Assembly: GCA_015179045.1 (NCBI GenBank)
Contig: WHUZ01000020.1
Span: 496,001-560,000 of the forward strand
DNA: 64,000 nt
DNA from: Kalaharituber pfeilii
Taxonomy: Eukaryota; Ascomycota; Pezizomycetes; Pezizales; Pezizaceae
Reading direction: 5' to 3'
The notes under the pieces are model-generated. The model ran no database searches. It saw only the letters and a list, made by a program, of their open reading frames with translations, and was not told where the DNA came from. Position 1 is the first letter of the stretch. The number at the start of each line of letters is the position of its first letter. A program made the position numbers and the translations under genes. Positions 33,874 to 45,500 of this stretch are shown here, piece after piece.

Positions 33874-34986
33874 TTATCTCCTACCCATCGACCTTGCCGC
33901 TCTCGACTTCATATACGGAAGGTGGTTCAACATAGAATATGCCCTGCCGACCGGCTTGTCGTCAAACACAACCTTGTCCACGCATGGCTTCTCGTTCCCT
34001 GTGCACTTTCCAATCACAAACAGCTCGTCTCCCTTCTTGCCGCCGAACTCCAAGTTGACGGGGAACGCGACGGTGGGCAGCTCGACCATGATCGCCTCGT
34101 CCGTGTCGGGGTTCCATCGGAGCACACGCCCATAGGCATTCAGGGTCATGTAGAGGTTGCCCTTTGCGTCTGCGCGCATGCCGTCAGGGTCCATGCCAAC
34201 CGTGGTCAAGTTTGCCTGCGTGATATAGCCCTCCTTCTCCAGGCGGGCGCCGATGTCGAGCGCTACCTCCCCCTTGCTTGGCTCGCCGGTGCGCGGGTTG
34301 ATCTCAAACCTGATGATGCGGGTGCTGGCGACGGCGAACTCCTTGTTCTCGGCGGAGGTGAGGTAGACGAATTCCTTGTTGCCGTGCTTGGAGGAGCGGA
34401 TAACCTCGATACCGTTGGCGCGGAAGACCTTTGCTGCCGCGAGAGCCTCCTTAGAAACCTTGCGGAGAGGGGTGCCAGGAGCGCGCATGTCGATCCACGC
34501 GAGCTCGCCGTGCTCGCCAGCGACCGAGGTTGCGGTGTAATTCATGCCGGAAAAGTAGAGGAACTTGCCGCAGGAGCTCACGGCGATGTCATTTGGCTGG
34601 AGGAACCCCTTGGACTGCACGAGTACCATTGGATTGCTCGGGTCTTGTCCCTTCTGCACAATGTAGACCTTCTTGCCGATGGCGTCACCGGCGACAAGCG
34701 AGCCATTGGGGAGCCAGCGAGATCCGGCAAGCTGCGAGGTGGAGTTCACTGGCGCGGAGCCAGGACCCTTGAGAGCGATTGCGCCGTCAGTTAGATTGAT
34801 GACGTCGGAGCCGTCAACGGCAAAGAGTTCTCCAGCGGCGTTGACGGAGGCGCCTTCGATCTTAAGACCGAGTTGCGCGGTGGCGGGAAGTATAGACATG
34901 GCGTCGGTCCCCTTGACAATTTGGAGTTTAGCCGAGGCCGTTGCGGCGCATATGGCAGCCGTGATGAAGGCGGTTGTGAGCTTCAT
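33874..34986 (-). CDS. Secreted SMP-30/gluconolactonase-like beta-propeller protein
   Basis: A single exon of 370 residues starts at the ATG at 34986. A TTG four codons upstream is not a credible start. Residues 1-19 (MKLTTAFITAAICAATASA) form a signal peptide. The rest has six-bladed propeller spacing of the SMP-30/gluconolaconase/LRE-like family. Candidate metal ligands are in QPNDIAV (N132), RANGIEV (N192) and DPDGMRADAKGNLYMT (D268). WLPNGSL and NPDTDEAIMVELP are blade turns. Family members hydrolyse sugar lactones or related esters; a fungal secreted member may act on plant or fungal lactones, which is inference. The C-terminus ends in a basic tail (SRAARSMGRR). Its GC content and codon use are clearly higher than the AT-rich flanks, so it is under selection. 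It stands alone, with no clustered pathway genes. Confidence 0.85.
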   Translation of the reverse strand: MKLTTAFITAAICAATASAKLQIVKGTDAMSILPATAQLGLKIEGASVNAAGELFAVDGSDVINLTDGAIALKGPGSAPVNSTSQLAGSRWLPNGSLVAGDAIGKKVYIVQKGQDPSNPMVLVQSKGFLQPNDIAVSSCGKFLYFSGMNYTATSVAGEHGELAWIDMRAPGTPLRKVSKEALAAAKVFRANGIEVIRSSKHGNKEFVYLTSAENKEFAVASTRIIRFEINPRTGEPSKGEVALDIGARLEKEGYITQANLTTVGMDPDGMRADAKGNLYMTLNAYGRVLRWNPDTDEAIMVELPTVAFPVNLEFGGKKGDELFVIGKCTGNEKPCVDKVVFDDKPVGRAYSMLNHLPYMKSRAARSMGRR

Positions 34987-36743
34987 GGTGTTGTACAAGA
35001 AAATCTATAGGTTATGAAGACCCTCGACTTGCGAATCGTCCGGACAATAGAGACAATAGGAAAATAAGAAAATTAGGAAAGTTAGTTGCTCAGGCGATCC
35101 GAACGTCCAGACGTCACTTTAGCCCGATAGGAGGTCGGGGGTATCAATGCCGAATATGATAAACAGGAAGCAGGAAAGAAATGGAAAAAAGGTAACTTCA
35201 GATCAAAAGATCGTTCGGAATATAAACCGTCAGCTCTACTGAATTGAATGTAAAAATAAATAAAAAAGAGATACCAAAAATACTGGCAAGGAAAAGCCGG
35301 TGAAGGAGAGCTATGGGTATCAGGGTAGTCCAAATAAGCACGAAATAAGAAAAGGAGCAAAAAAAAAAGCCTGAGGGAGGCGTAAAAGGTAGGGGTAAAG
35401 AACAAAAAGGGCGAACACTTGTCCCGACTTATATAGATAGATGCAGTGCAGCGTTGCAAGGCCTACCAGCGGCAATGGTGGTGCAGAGTAAGACGTAGGG
35501 GAGTTGGGTTCGGTGAGCGCACGTTGATATTTGTACAGGTTTTTAGTTTTGAGACTAGGGTATGAACATGAGGGGGCAGTGATTGGCTTGCCTTATAATA
35601 AATAACCGTACAATGCTTGCTGTTGCAGTGGTTATGGAACGCTAGCTACCAGTTGCCCTGGTATTGCCCCTGAAGCACTAGGTTACCCCCTGCAGGGGCA
35701 GCTTCTTTGTGTTTTGGAATGGTGTTTTGGAATGCTGTGCTAACGATTTATGTACTCGACGTCCACAACTTTAAAAGCAGTTCTCTAAGTGGCCATTCAC
35801 ATTGACGCAAGAATTCAATAATGACAAAATGCCCTTCACGAAGGCCAATGTGGTAACGAATCTGTCAAATAAATGTTGGCCAGTTATTGAAACTGGCCCG
35901 AAGCCGGTTTCAGCTTTTCAGGTTGCGCCTCTTAAGGAGTGGTATGATCATACACAACTGGAAACCAGTGAATTTGGCATGGCCCACGGGCGATCACTAG
36001 CTCATCCAGTTAAGGCCAACTTCCTGCTTTTCCTTTTATGGCAGTCATCGCTGGCAAGCTTTCTTTTGTGAATTATGAATATCCCTTCATTTACCGCCTT
36101 TGTCCGGAATTGCTGTACTTCTGCAATGGCACTGACACGTTTCATACCATTGACAGTTGGCCATGCTAGTGATCCTTCAGATCCCTGCAAAGTGCGAGTT
36201 TGGTCTTGTGGTAACTACGCTTCGGGTTTTGTGACTGCTAAATCTGTACTTAAGCTACAAACAACATCTGTGTCCATCGCGCTGTAGAATGCAACTAGGC
36301 TAACTGTAGAGGCCACCTTGGCATGCTTGCTATCGGACTTTGCATCCTACTAGTACAATACTCTACTTCTAGCGAGCAGTCAATTGAACGTCGAATTTCG
36401 AGTACGAGCATCTGGAAGCTCTTATTGTCACTATTTCCCTACAGCAATGCACACTATCTTAGTTCTTACACAAGCCTTTAGCGGTGCCTGGTGTCCTAGT
36501 ATCGCACGCAAGGATATTAAATTTATCGGTATGTAAATTAGCTGCTGGGGTGCGTGGTAGTAGCCGACACTCAGCTTACGTTGTCGGGTAAGTGGTAAGT
36601 GGCATCAGCCGCATGCGGCCGCCGGCGCCTAAGAATAGATCTCGGGAACCAAAGTTGACAGGGAACCGTGGTCACCCTGAAAAAGTCAATTCTTTGCGCT
36701 CCTAGCACATGACGATTACCAAAGCTAAAGGGGTTCATTGGTA
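34987..36743. other. 1.75-kb interval upstream of the SMP-30-like gene
   Basis: The first few hundred bases should contain the minus-strand promoter. No TATA box is convincing. Open frames are short and unrecognised. A palindrome-like GAAACTGGCCCGAAGCCGG/TTTC lies at 35888-35910. Confidence 0.4.
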
Positions 36744-38010
36744 ACTGTTCTGGTCCGCTCGCGAATCCGGTCCGCTCGCGAACGGATCGGTCCCCTCGCG
36801 AGCAGACTGGATTCACGAGCGGACCGGGGCCGTTCACGAGGGGACCGATCCACTCGCGAATTGTACCGTGAACGGCTCGGTCCGCTCGCGAATTGTACTT
36901 TTTGTATTCGCATTTATACATAGCATTATTGACTTTGATTCTCTTCATCATCTGCACACCTTTCTTTTTTCACACCTTTTTTCCATTAACAAAAAAGATG
37001 TAACCATAGCATGCAGGCACAAGTTATGCGCTATGGTGCCAATATCCTAAAATTCAAAATAAGTTTCCATATTACGGAGATAGTGGCCAGTATTGAGTTT
37101 GTAATGGCCTGGAAGTATGCACTTTTCCTTACTATTTCCTTTTTTCCCCCTAATATAGCATCCTGGGGGCTATGATGAGATTTCTTGTTTCATTACTCAA
37201 AGTAGTGATATTCCCTAAATATTGTATATCACTGGTGGACTTAACTGGTCCTTTCCACCCACCCTGCTGCGCCTGCAACCTCATACAAGCTATGCATATC
37301 ATGTCAAGTATTATGATTGGCTTATGGCAAGTCTGGCTCTACTGGTTTATATACAAAATAGCAACTATGATATTATTACAAGCATAATACTTTTCTTTTT
37401 TAAAAATTGCTGCTTGTACAGCACTCAAGAGCTATTATGACGTAATAATACTGGTAACACATGGACTTAATGTGACCATGACTTGAATTCAGCTTTACGT
37501 CTTGCTTCTTATGTTGTTTAAAATGTATATATGACAATAATATGTGTTACTTCAGCTCATAGCTTAGAATATTTAGAAGGTTGAATCATAAAGCAAGAGA
37601 GCTATGAATTCTATATTAATAACCTTACCATAAGACTCCTGAATTTACACTCACCGAGCCCTTTGTACTCACCGTTTAATACTTGCCGTACCCTTTAGAT
37701 TCACCGTTATAGTTCCGAAAACGAGATGAGTGTTGATAGCACTGAGGAGGCCATTGAAGTTAGATGTTAAGTTATGTATACTATAGGTTCCTTTGATTTT
37801 GTTTTGATATTACATGTATACCAGTCTGGGAATTACCGAACGTTGAGGAGGAATGTACTAAGCCTAGAGGAGCCTCTCCCGTGCATGAGCAGAGAGGGAG
37901 GAAAAAAAACAAAAACACTTAAACTGTGATTCGCGAGCGGACCGCTCAATTCGCAAGTGGATCGGTCAATTCGCGAGCGGACCGAAATTCGCGAAGCGGA
38001 CCGGAACAGT
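36744..38010. mobile_element. 1.27-kb TIR element with CGGTCCGCTCGCGAA repeats
   Basis: The inverted ends share ACTGTTC(T/C)GGTCCGCT, then CGCGAAT and a second CGGTCCGCTCGCGAA. The left block (36744-36900) holds about eight copies of the 15-bp unit in both orientations. The right block (37928-38010) holds four. The interior is AT-rich without a transposase and contains a degenerate family A 3' end near 37150. A target duplication is not convincing, so the superfamily is unassigned. Confidence 0.7.
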
Positions 38011-40035
38011 GTCATGTTCGCTGAGTGAGGAGTAAACTTGTGTAACACGATGGCACTGGGTGTTAGGTAAGCTTTGCCTAGGATTTGAAGAAACAACGGT
38101 TTTTGGCAAAGGAATGCATTATTTACAAGCGTCAATACCATGAACCTTGCTTGTGTTTATTTTTTTGTTTCTTCTAGCTAATCATTACCAAGTATTTCAT
38201 ACAGCGACAGCTGTGACAGCGCACTTTCATCATATACCAGTTATTGTTACATCAAAAGTAGTCTATTCCAAGATCAGACTCGCTTTTGAATCGTGCATGA
38301 CCCTTTGTGGTTGTTTGTCCATAAGCATGAGATGTGAAACGTGCTAGTATTGACCCTTGCAAGGTCTAGATTGAGTGGCCATTAGGTAATATTCCTTCCA
38401 TTTCCAAACATGCAATTTATTATCAGAAATGGATACAGTATCATCCTTCAAATCAATGCATACTCTCTTTCACCACAACCCGACCTGCACCACGTCCCGA
38501 CGCACGTTTTACACCAAAACTGACTGCGCGACAACATATATCTCAACCACCTGAACAGAATTTTGTACACCCTTTGCAGCGAAAGTGAATGAAGGGTTAT
38601 TGATACCTCTATTTGCACTGAAAAGACAATTAATGGCACCATGAGTTTTTCATCGATGTCTTGGCATGCATCTATACGGAATTCCCATACAAAGTGCACT
38701 GGAGGGTAGGATGCACTACTTCCTGTCAACGCTCACCATAGTGGCTATAGAATTGTGGCTAGAGAGTGTCCCCAACAGGCCTCTTGATAACTAGTGCTTT
38801 GACTGGTTTAACGTTGTTTAATGCCTAGATCATACATCAAATTGCCATTTCTGGTAGTTTTCCTATACAATATTGCATACAATTTCTGAGACTATGAATT
38901 TGGTGAATGACTCTACCAGTTCTTTGAAAATTTTCTTGATGTGGTTCTCACATTTTTGAATACGATAAAATAGCAGTCTACAACTTGCATGCAAAATTCT
39001 ATTCTGGTAGTTGAGATATATGTTGTCGCGCGTGGTTAGTTTTGATGTAAAACGTGCGTCGGGACGTGGTGTACGTCGTGTTGTGGTGAATGACAGTACG
39101 AGACTGAATCGACCATTTTGGTGTGCGCGCGAGTGTCGCCTCCCGAATCCGGATTGTGCGTACAATAGTCCGTAGTGGAATGAGCATAGTTCTCGGCCTT
39201 GAGCTCGGGCAAACTGGCCGCAGTAGTAGGAACTGTACCTGTCAATGTCGATCGTTTTACAATATTTGTTTGTTGGCTGCCGCCGTTCCTACGAGTGAAA
39301 CTTTACTGTACGGAGTTACTGATTGACGGCAACAGAACCTGAGGTAGCGCGGCACGAGTCCGTGAACCATTTCGGAAGCTCTTGAGGCTGCAGGAGTCCT
39401 TGCCACGGACGTATTTACAGTACTATGATAACAAATGTATTTCACAGTGCATGAGGCAATGGTACATAAATTAGGGAATACGTTCTTTCGAGTCCCAATC
39501 GATTTAGCAACTTTGTTGTCCTTGGGATTGGGCCTGCCTGTACCATGCTGCTCCTTGAATGGATTAATGGGAGCTCGAGCCGGTGGGCAAACTAGCCTGA
39601 AGGATGCCAAGCAATGCCAGTGTTTCAGGAGCGCAACTAATGTGTAATAATTATTGATTGACTCGGCTATGGTGTTACATTTCGGTTCGCTTGACTGAAA
39701 TCGGTCGCACTTGGAATCAAATTCGGTCGTTAATTCCTGCAGAAACCCCGCTTTTTGCAAGCAAGACAACAGCGGTATACGTATTTAGAATTGGGGTGTT
39801 CATTGCGAATACGCATTCACAGGATTGGGATTCGTATTTGCGTTAAATCTGAGCATACTGGATAATCGAATAGGAAGACTGGATATTACGATTGGACAGT
39901 CTGGTACACGCCTAGTTTTTTGGGTCATGTCCGGACTTGGCAGGCGAATATGACCCTACGTAGAAAATCCCGTTGTGGACAACAGAGAGTATGCAGTGAT
40001 ACTACGTCTGTATGTACGAAAAGGCCGGATCTACT
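38011..40035. other. 2-kb interval with no recognised gene
   Basis: The longest frame (39257-39769, minus) has no recognised domain and overlaps frames on the other strand. Nothing is supported. Confidence 0.4.
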
Positions 40036-40098
40036 TTTTTTTTTTTTTTTTTTTTTTTGTCACGCAACCCCGCTTGCCGCTGTTCGCCATGGCAGGGC
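40036..40098 (-). mobile_element. Family B micro-insertion, minus strand
   Basis: A T run is followed by the complement of GCCCTGCCATGGCGAACAGC, GGCAAGCGGGGTTGCGTGAC. It is flanked by GCCGGATCTACT at 40024-40035 and 40099-40110. Confidence 0.92.
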
Positions 40099-40505
40099 GC
40101 CGGATCTACTGTAGAATCGGTGGCTATCAACAGCTAAGTAGTAGCTGATTGGGAGAAAGCAATCGATTGATATCGTAAGACACAGGCAAATAGCATAGCA
40201 ATAAACAAAACGACATGCAAGCAAGGAAGAAAAGAAGAAGCTGCCCCCCGTAACTGATACCTATATATCACCAGCCGATGACCAAGCCAAGAAATGACTA
40301 AGCCCGCCGGCAATTTATCTCATTATCCCCCACCATTAATATTAGGAGCACCATGTGGGTTCGAGACTGCATCATGTGAACCTTTGGCTGCCAATAGTAT
40401 TCAAAGGCAAACGCACCTAATTCCCATGCAACCATACAACCAATTCCGATGTAAGCAAACGGATCCTGCAGCACCCCCGGTTCATTTTCTCCATCTTCTT
40501 CATCG

Positions 40506-40570
40506 GCCCTGCCATGGCGAACAGTCGCACGCGGGGTCACGTGAAATTAAAAAAATAAAAAAATAAAAAA
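40506..40570 (+). mobile_element. Family B micro-insertion
   Basis: It reads GCCCTGCCATGGCGAACAGT, then GCACGCGGGGTCACGTGAA and an A7T-repeat tail. It is flanked by ATCTTCTTCATCG at 40493-40505 and 40571-40583. Confidence 0.92.
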
Positions 40571-40758
40571 ATCTTCTTCATCGTCCAAGTCCAAATTTGG
40601 GGATGATGAAGACTCGCTGCTTGAGCTAGACTCTTCTGAAGAAGTATGGGAAGAGATGTCAGAAAGCGTGTCAGTCCTCGAACAGGTTCTAAAGTGTATC
40701 GATTACATATCCTTTGAAATATCTTATATATTTTCTTGTTATCCACCAGGGCTCAGAC

Positions 40759-40918
40759 CAGTGTTCCCAACGGGCCAGCCTGGACCTTAAAAATCTAGGC
40801 TTCGGCCTGGCCTGATCGTTGAGGCCAGTCATGAGGTCAGCCTGTGCCGGTCCAGGCCATCAAAAGCTTTGCCCGGGCCGCCGCAGGCGGTTTCAGGCCT
40901 GACTGGCTGGGACTACTG
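40759..40918. mobile_element. 160-bp hAT-type MITE
   Basis: The left end CAGTGTTCCCAACGGGCCAG matches the 1020-1831 element. The right end GGCTGGGACTACTG is its diverged inverted complement. A perfect 8-bp duplication, GCTCAGAC, lies at 40751-40758 and 40919-40926. The interior is GGCC-rich. Confidence 0.88.
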
Positions 40919-41471
40919 GCTCAGACACTGCTTCTGTTAACCATTCACATAAAATGAACGGAAAATTTCTTCACAAGCCTCCAATTCTCCTGTGATACAC
41001 TATCCTGTACAATTCTGGTGTACTGCTAGTCTCATATGTACTGGTATAGTGGAGGTGGAGCTGAAGAATGTGGACCAAGTGCAGTGGGAATGGAGTAGTA
41101 GCTTTTCCTGCACGCAGCAATGGGCCGAGCCTTATCCAATATGACAGGTTTGTCTGTATAGTATTACGATATATTATTCTTTGCTATGCAAGAGAGTATT
41201 TAAATACTATACTTTCTCTACATATTATTGAATTAAACAAGGTATATATATAGTATAGCTATCAAATATTCATCAAATATTTGAATGCACCTGCTGTATA
41301 TTCTGCAATTTACCTCATGTTGCTAGCATACCTAATGCTGAAGATATTGTATTGGAAGTTGTAGGAGAATGAGTATCAAAAGATCAGTACCTAATAGTGC
41401 TCGGTCGCTAGTAAGTAAGCGACAATACTGTCTTATCTCTAAATTAATATGATAATTCAATCGTACTTAGT

Positions 41472-41581
41472 GGAACGGGACTTGGGGATAGGGCTCTGTT
41501 ATTTTCTATTTTCCTTTTCTCCTAGGCTTTTCTCCTGTAACTAAACATCGCCATAGCCCGAAGGGCGGCATGCGATTAATG

Positions 41582-41616
<35 letters not shown>
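41472..41616 (+). mobile_element. LINE-A 5'-truncated insertion, 145 bp
   Basis: It is flanked by CGTACTTAGT at 41462-41471 and 41617-41626. The 3' hairpin has outer stem ATCGC/GCGAT and loop GAA. A 30-nt A tail follows. Confidence 0.9.
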
Positions 41617-41617
<1 letters not shown>

Positions 41618-41643
41618 GTACTTAGTTGAATATGGAAAATATG

Positions 41644-41715
41644 TTTTTTTTTTTTTTTTTTTTTTTTTTTATCAATACTCGCGTGCCGCCCAAGGGCTAT
41701 GGCGAGGGTTTTATT
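41644..41715 (-). mobile_element. LINE-A 3' end, minus strand
   Basis: A T run of about 27 is followed by the complement of CTCGCCATAGCCC, TT, GGGCGGCACGCGAG. It lies 27 bp from the previous insertion in opposite orientation. The 5' limit is unclear. Confidence 0.7.
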
Positions 41716-42449
41716 AAAAGAAGAAACAAAGCATCAGCCTAACTACAAGTGTTATCCGCGGACTCCTTCATAATGCGGATGGCGCCCCGTACGATCCCCT
41801 ACTTCCGTCCCCTCTCCGACTCATACCATTTGGTGATATGTAACCGGAGAACGCTTGCAACTGTTCCCTTGCTAATTACCTTTGTGTGTACAACTTCAGA
41901 CATGATTTCACATCCTCAAGTATTTGATTTTTATACCTAGATATATTTCGAGAAAAACCAATTCTGAATACCCTTGGTGCCTGTTTCTGGCTAACTCTCT
42001 TGCCACCCCAAAGCGTTTCTAAATTTCTTGCGAGCAACCTCTCCAACAGCCCTTCGAACAGCCATCCGCACAGCCTGTTCAGTAACCCCTTCAACTGTTC
42101 TTCTTATTGTTGTCTTTTCCTGTTTTCGATGCTGCTTGTCCTCGAATAATACTAATTGCTCCTTGGTTATTACTAGTAATTGCATGTGTTTTTCTTTTTT
42201 ATTGATTTTACTTTTTTCCCTTTTATCTGAGTTTGCCTTTGGACGTATATCTCAGCTTTTTCCGAACACGTATCCCTGTCAGTAACCCGCGGGCCTTCCG
42301 ATAGCTTTTCAGCCTCTCTTCTCAGTCGCATCTCTGGTCCTGTTTTGCCAAGTGAAGTTTCCTAATGTAGAATGAGTACCCGAGCCTGTGGCTGGAGGAT
42401 ACATGTGATTCTGGGTAATTAATTTCTTATTTTTCTTTTTTTCCTTTTG

Positions 42450-42487
42450 GTCACATAGCCCCACATAGGCTACCAGCCTACCGCAGC
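42450..42487 (-). mobile_element. Eroded family C 3' end
   Basis: The minus strand reads TGCGGTAGGCTGGTAGCC, then TATGTGGGGCTATGTGACC. It resembles the 53871 copy and carries a T-rich stretch where the tail should be. Confidence 0.45.
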
Positions 42488-42576
42488 ACCACAACAACAC
42501 CTCTTCATACCCGCATCAACATTGATGTGGTAATATTCCAATCTCAAATTTCGCTGGTCTGTCGAGTATCGCGATA

Positions 42577-45500
42577 ATGGATCCCTTCACTATCTCGACC
42601 GGAATTGCTGGCTTCCTCTCGCTCGCACTCGAGATCGGAAAGATTTTAACGGAATATATCAACCAAGTTGAATCTGCCCCGACGCATGCTCAAACATTGC
42701 GAGTAGAGATCAATGCTTTGAGCCATGTTCTGAAACAGCTTATCACATTTTTGAGAAAGGAAGACAAGGAACAGATCTTCCGAGACACCTCGCTCCTGTG
42801 CAACGTCATTGGTATTTGCAAAGGCAAAATCGAACATTTACACTCAATCCTCACCAGGTTTCAGTCTGGAGGGTTTAAAGACCGACTCAGATGGCCTTTT
42901 CATAAGCAAGATTACCTTGAAGTGTCATCGACCTTACATAACTGTGCACAAATACTCGAATTTTCACTTACTATTGCGAATTGGTAAGCTTTATACTCTA
43001 TGTAACCAACTCTAAGGAATACAGTAACTGACATTGAATAGTGAACTACTCTCAAAAACCTCCGGAGAAGTAAAGACCACACTGTCACAGCAAAAAGAAA
43101 AGATCGACTGTCTGTTACCATTGTTTAGAGATACATCCGCTGCAGCCGCAGCTGATATGCAGAAAATGAGCGCCACCATAGGGGAGGTTTTGGATTTTGT
43201 CTCAAAAATAGATGGCTTAGCTATGGAGCTGCAGAAAATCAGGAGTAGTGTCCAGATCTTACAGAAAAATATGGATGGTATAGACTCCATAAATGTCTTT
43301 TTTGTTTTTCTTCTTTGAATTAATGCGTACGTCCTGTCCTGACTTCCGGCTTGCTTCTTATTAGCTAAGAACGCGGAAGAACTTCTTGCTTGGCTGTCAC
43401 CGCTTGAACCACAAAAAAGACATCAAGACATCAAGGGTATGCGACTGGCGAATACAGGAGACTGGATCGTTGGCCGGATTCAAAGATGGATGAGAGGCGA
43501 AACAAGTAGTGAAAATAGTCGGATTCTGGGCTGTTATGGTAAGCCCGGGGCTGGGAAAACTGTGATAACGTACGTATAGCTATTATTCCATATCAGAGAT
43601 ATTCAGGCTAAAAAGCATTGTGGGAAGCTCTACCGTTATCGACTATGTCTCTGCCAATTCAACAGCACCTCAACCACATACTGTACTGTATATCTATACT
43701 GTGACTATCGAGATCAAAGGGAACAGAATTTCGTTCACATTGTTGGTAGTTTTGTCAAACAGTTAACCCGGCAATTCATATCCACAGGAACTCAGTTGCC
43801 TCAGTCAATTTACAAAGTCTTCGAATCAGCTTATCAGAAGGGAGAAGGATTGACCAGTGACAAAGCAGTTCTGATGCTGCAAAATCTTTGTGAACAGCTT
43901 GACGAACTTTTCATTTTCCTTGATGCACTGGATGAGCTACAAGATCAGACGAGACTAGATTTGATAAAAACGGTAGATGAGATCCTGCACTTGCGAGTCC
44001 CAAGTTCAGAAAACCAATCGGGAAACAGCAATATCCACCTATTCTTTACTGCGCGGCCACATGTTCGAGAGCAGATCACTCGTTGCCTACATTGTGACAT
44101 AAGCTCACTGACAATTACAGCTCATGAGGAAGACATTCAAGCATACCTCAACTACCGCATTGACCGGGACACCATCGAAGATGCTATGAATAGTGAGCTC
44201 AAAAGTGAAATACTAGGGCTATTACCGAAGAAAGCAGAGGGAATGTACGCTCTTTTCCACAACCCTGACTCATATGCAATAGTAACTAAGTACTGGTACT
44301 CAGGTTCTTGCTCTCTGTCTTACAAATTGACATGATCCTAGATGAAGTAACTGTGGCTATGAGACGATCTATTCTTTACAGCCTCCCCCAGGCCTTTATG
44401 CTGCCTATGATGGAACTATACTGAGGATGCGAGAGTCCCAAAGTCAATCCCGATACGACTTAGGTATGAGGGCACTCATGTGGATCTACCTTGCGGAGCG
44501 ACCATTAACCGTTATGGAGCTCCGCCATGCACTCTCAGTCAAAGATGGGGATGAGGCTCTGGATTGCAACAACATTCCCTCTGCAAACATAATACTGCGC
44601 TGCTGCTGTGGGTTAGTGACAGTAGATGATGAGACGTCGACTGTTCGTCTAGTGCACTATACCCTTCAAGAGTATTTCAAATCCTACTACGAGAAATACT
44701 TTCCGACTGGCCATAGCTTGATCGCAAAGACCTGTATTACCTACTTGGACTTCTCAGACCTAACTGCCTACTATTGTACAGATGATGAGGACGACTTAGC
44801 CGCCCATCACTATCACTACCGTTCAGATTATGCGGCCAGTAAGCTGCACGAGGATTACGCTTTGCTCCAGTATGCATGCCGACAATGGGGTAATCATGCG
44901 AGAAAGCAGTGCGACGAAACAATCTGTGGTCTTGCCGTTACCATGCTTCAACGCAAATGCTGTCCTGCTCTTATGGAACTGAATTGTAGCTTGCATGATT
45001 GGCATGATGCTAAGTGCATATTGCCGAGCTTGCCTGCGGTTGCTTGGTTTGGAGTTGAGAGTATCTTCCGCATAATTCTGCAAACTTCAGATCCGAATGA
45101 GAGGGCTAGTTGTGGGAATACGGCGTTGGGGTACGCTGCTGCCCGGGGACACGAAGCTATAGTCCGCCTGCTGCTTGAGCGACCTTTGGTGAATGTCGAC
45201 ATTCGTGATAACTACAACAAAACACCATTCTGCATAGCAGCTGAAAATGGTCATGAAAGTATAATCCGCTTGTTGCTTGATCAGCCCCATGTGGATGTCA
45301 ACATGCAGGACATCTTCGGCAAAACACCATTGTCTTGGGCCGCTACAAAAGGGCACGAAGCTATAGTCCACTTATTGCTTGATCGAGCCGGTTTAGACGT
45401 CAATATACACGACCGGCACAACAGAACGCCATTCTACTTAGCAACTGAAAATGGCCATGAGGCTATAGTCCGCCTGCTGCTTCAGCGAACCGATGTGAAT

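Noticed and set aside
33922..34794. 290-codon plus-strand frame
   Set aside because: It is the complement of the SMP-30-like gene. The minus strand has the signal peptide and family motifs.
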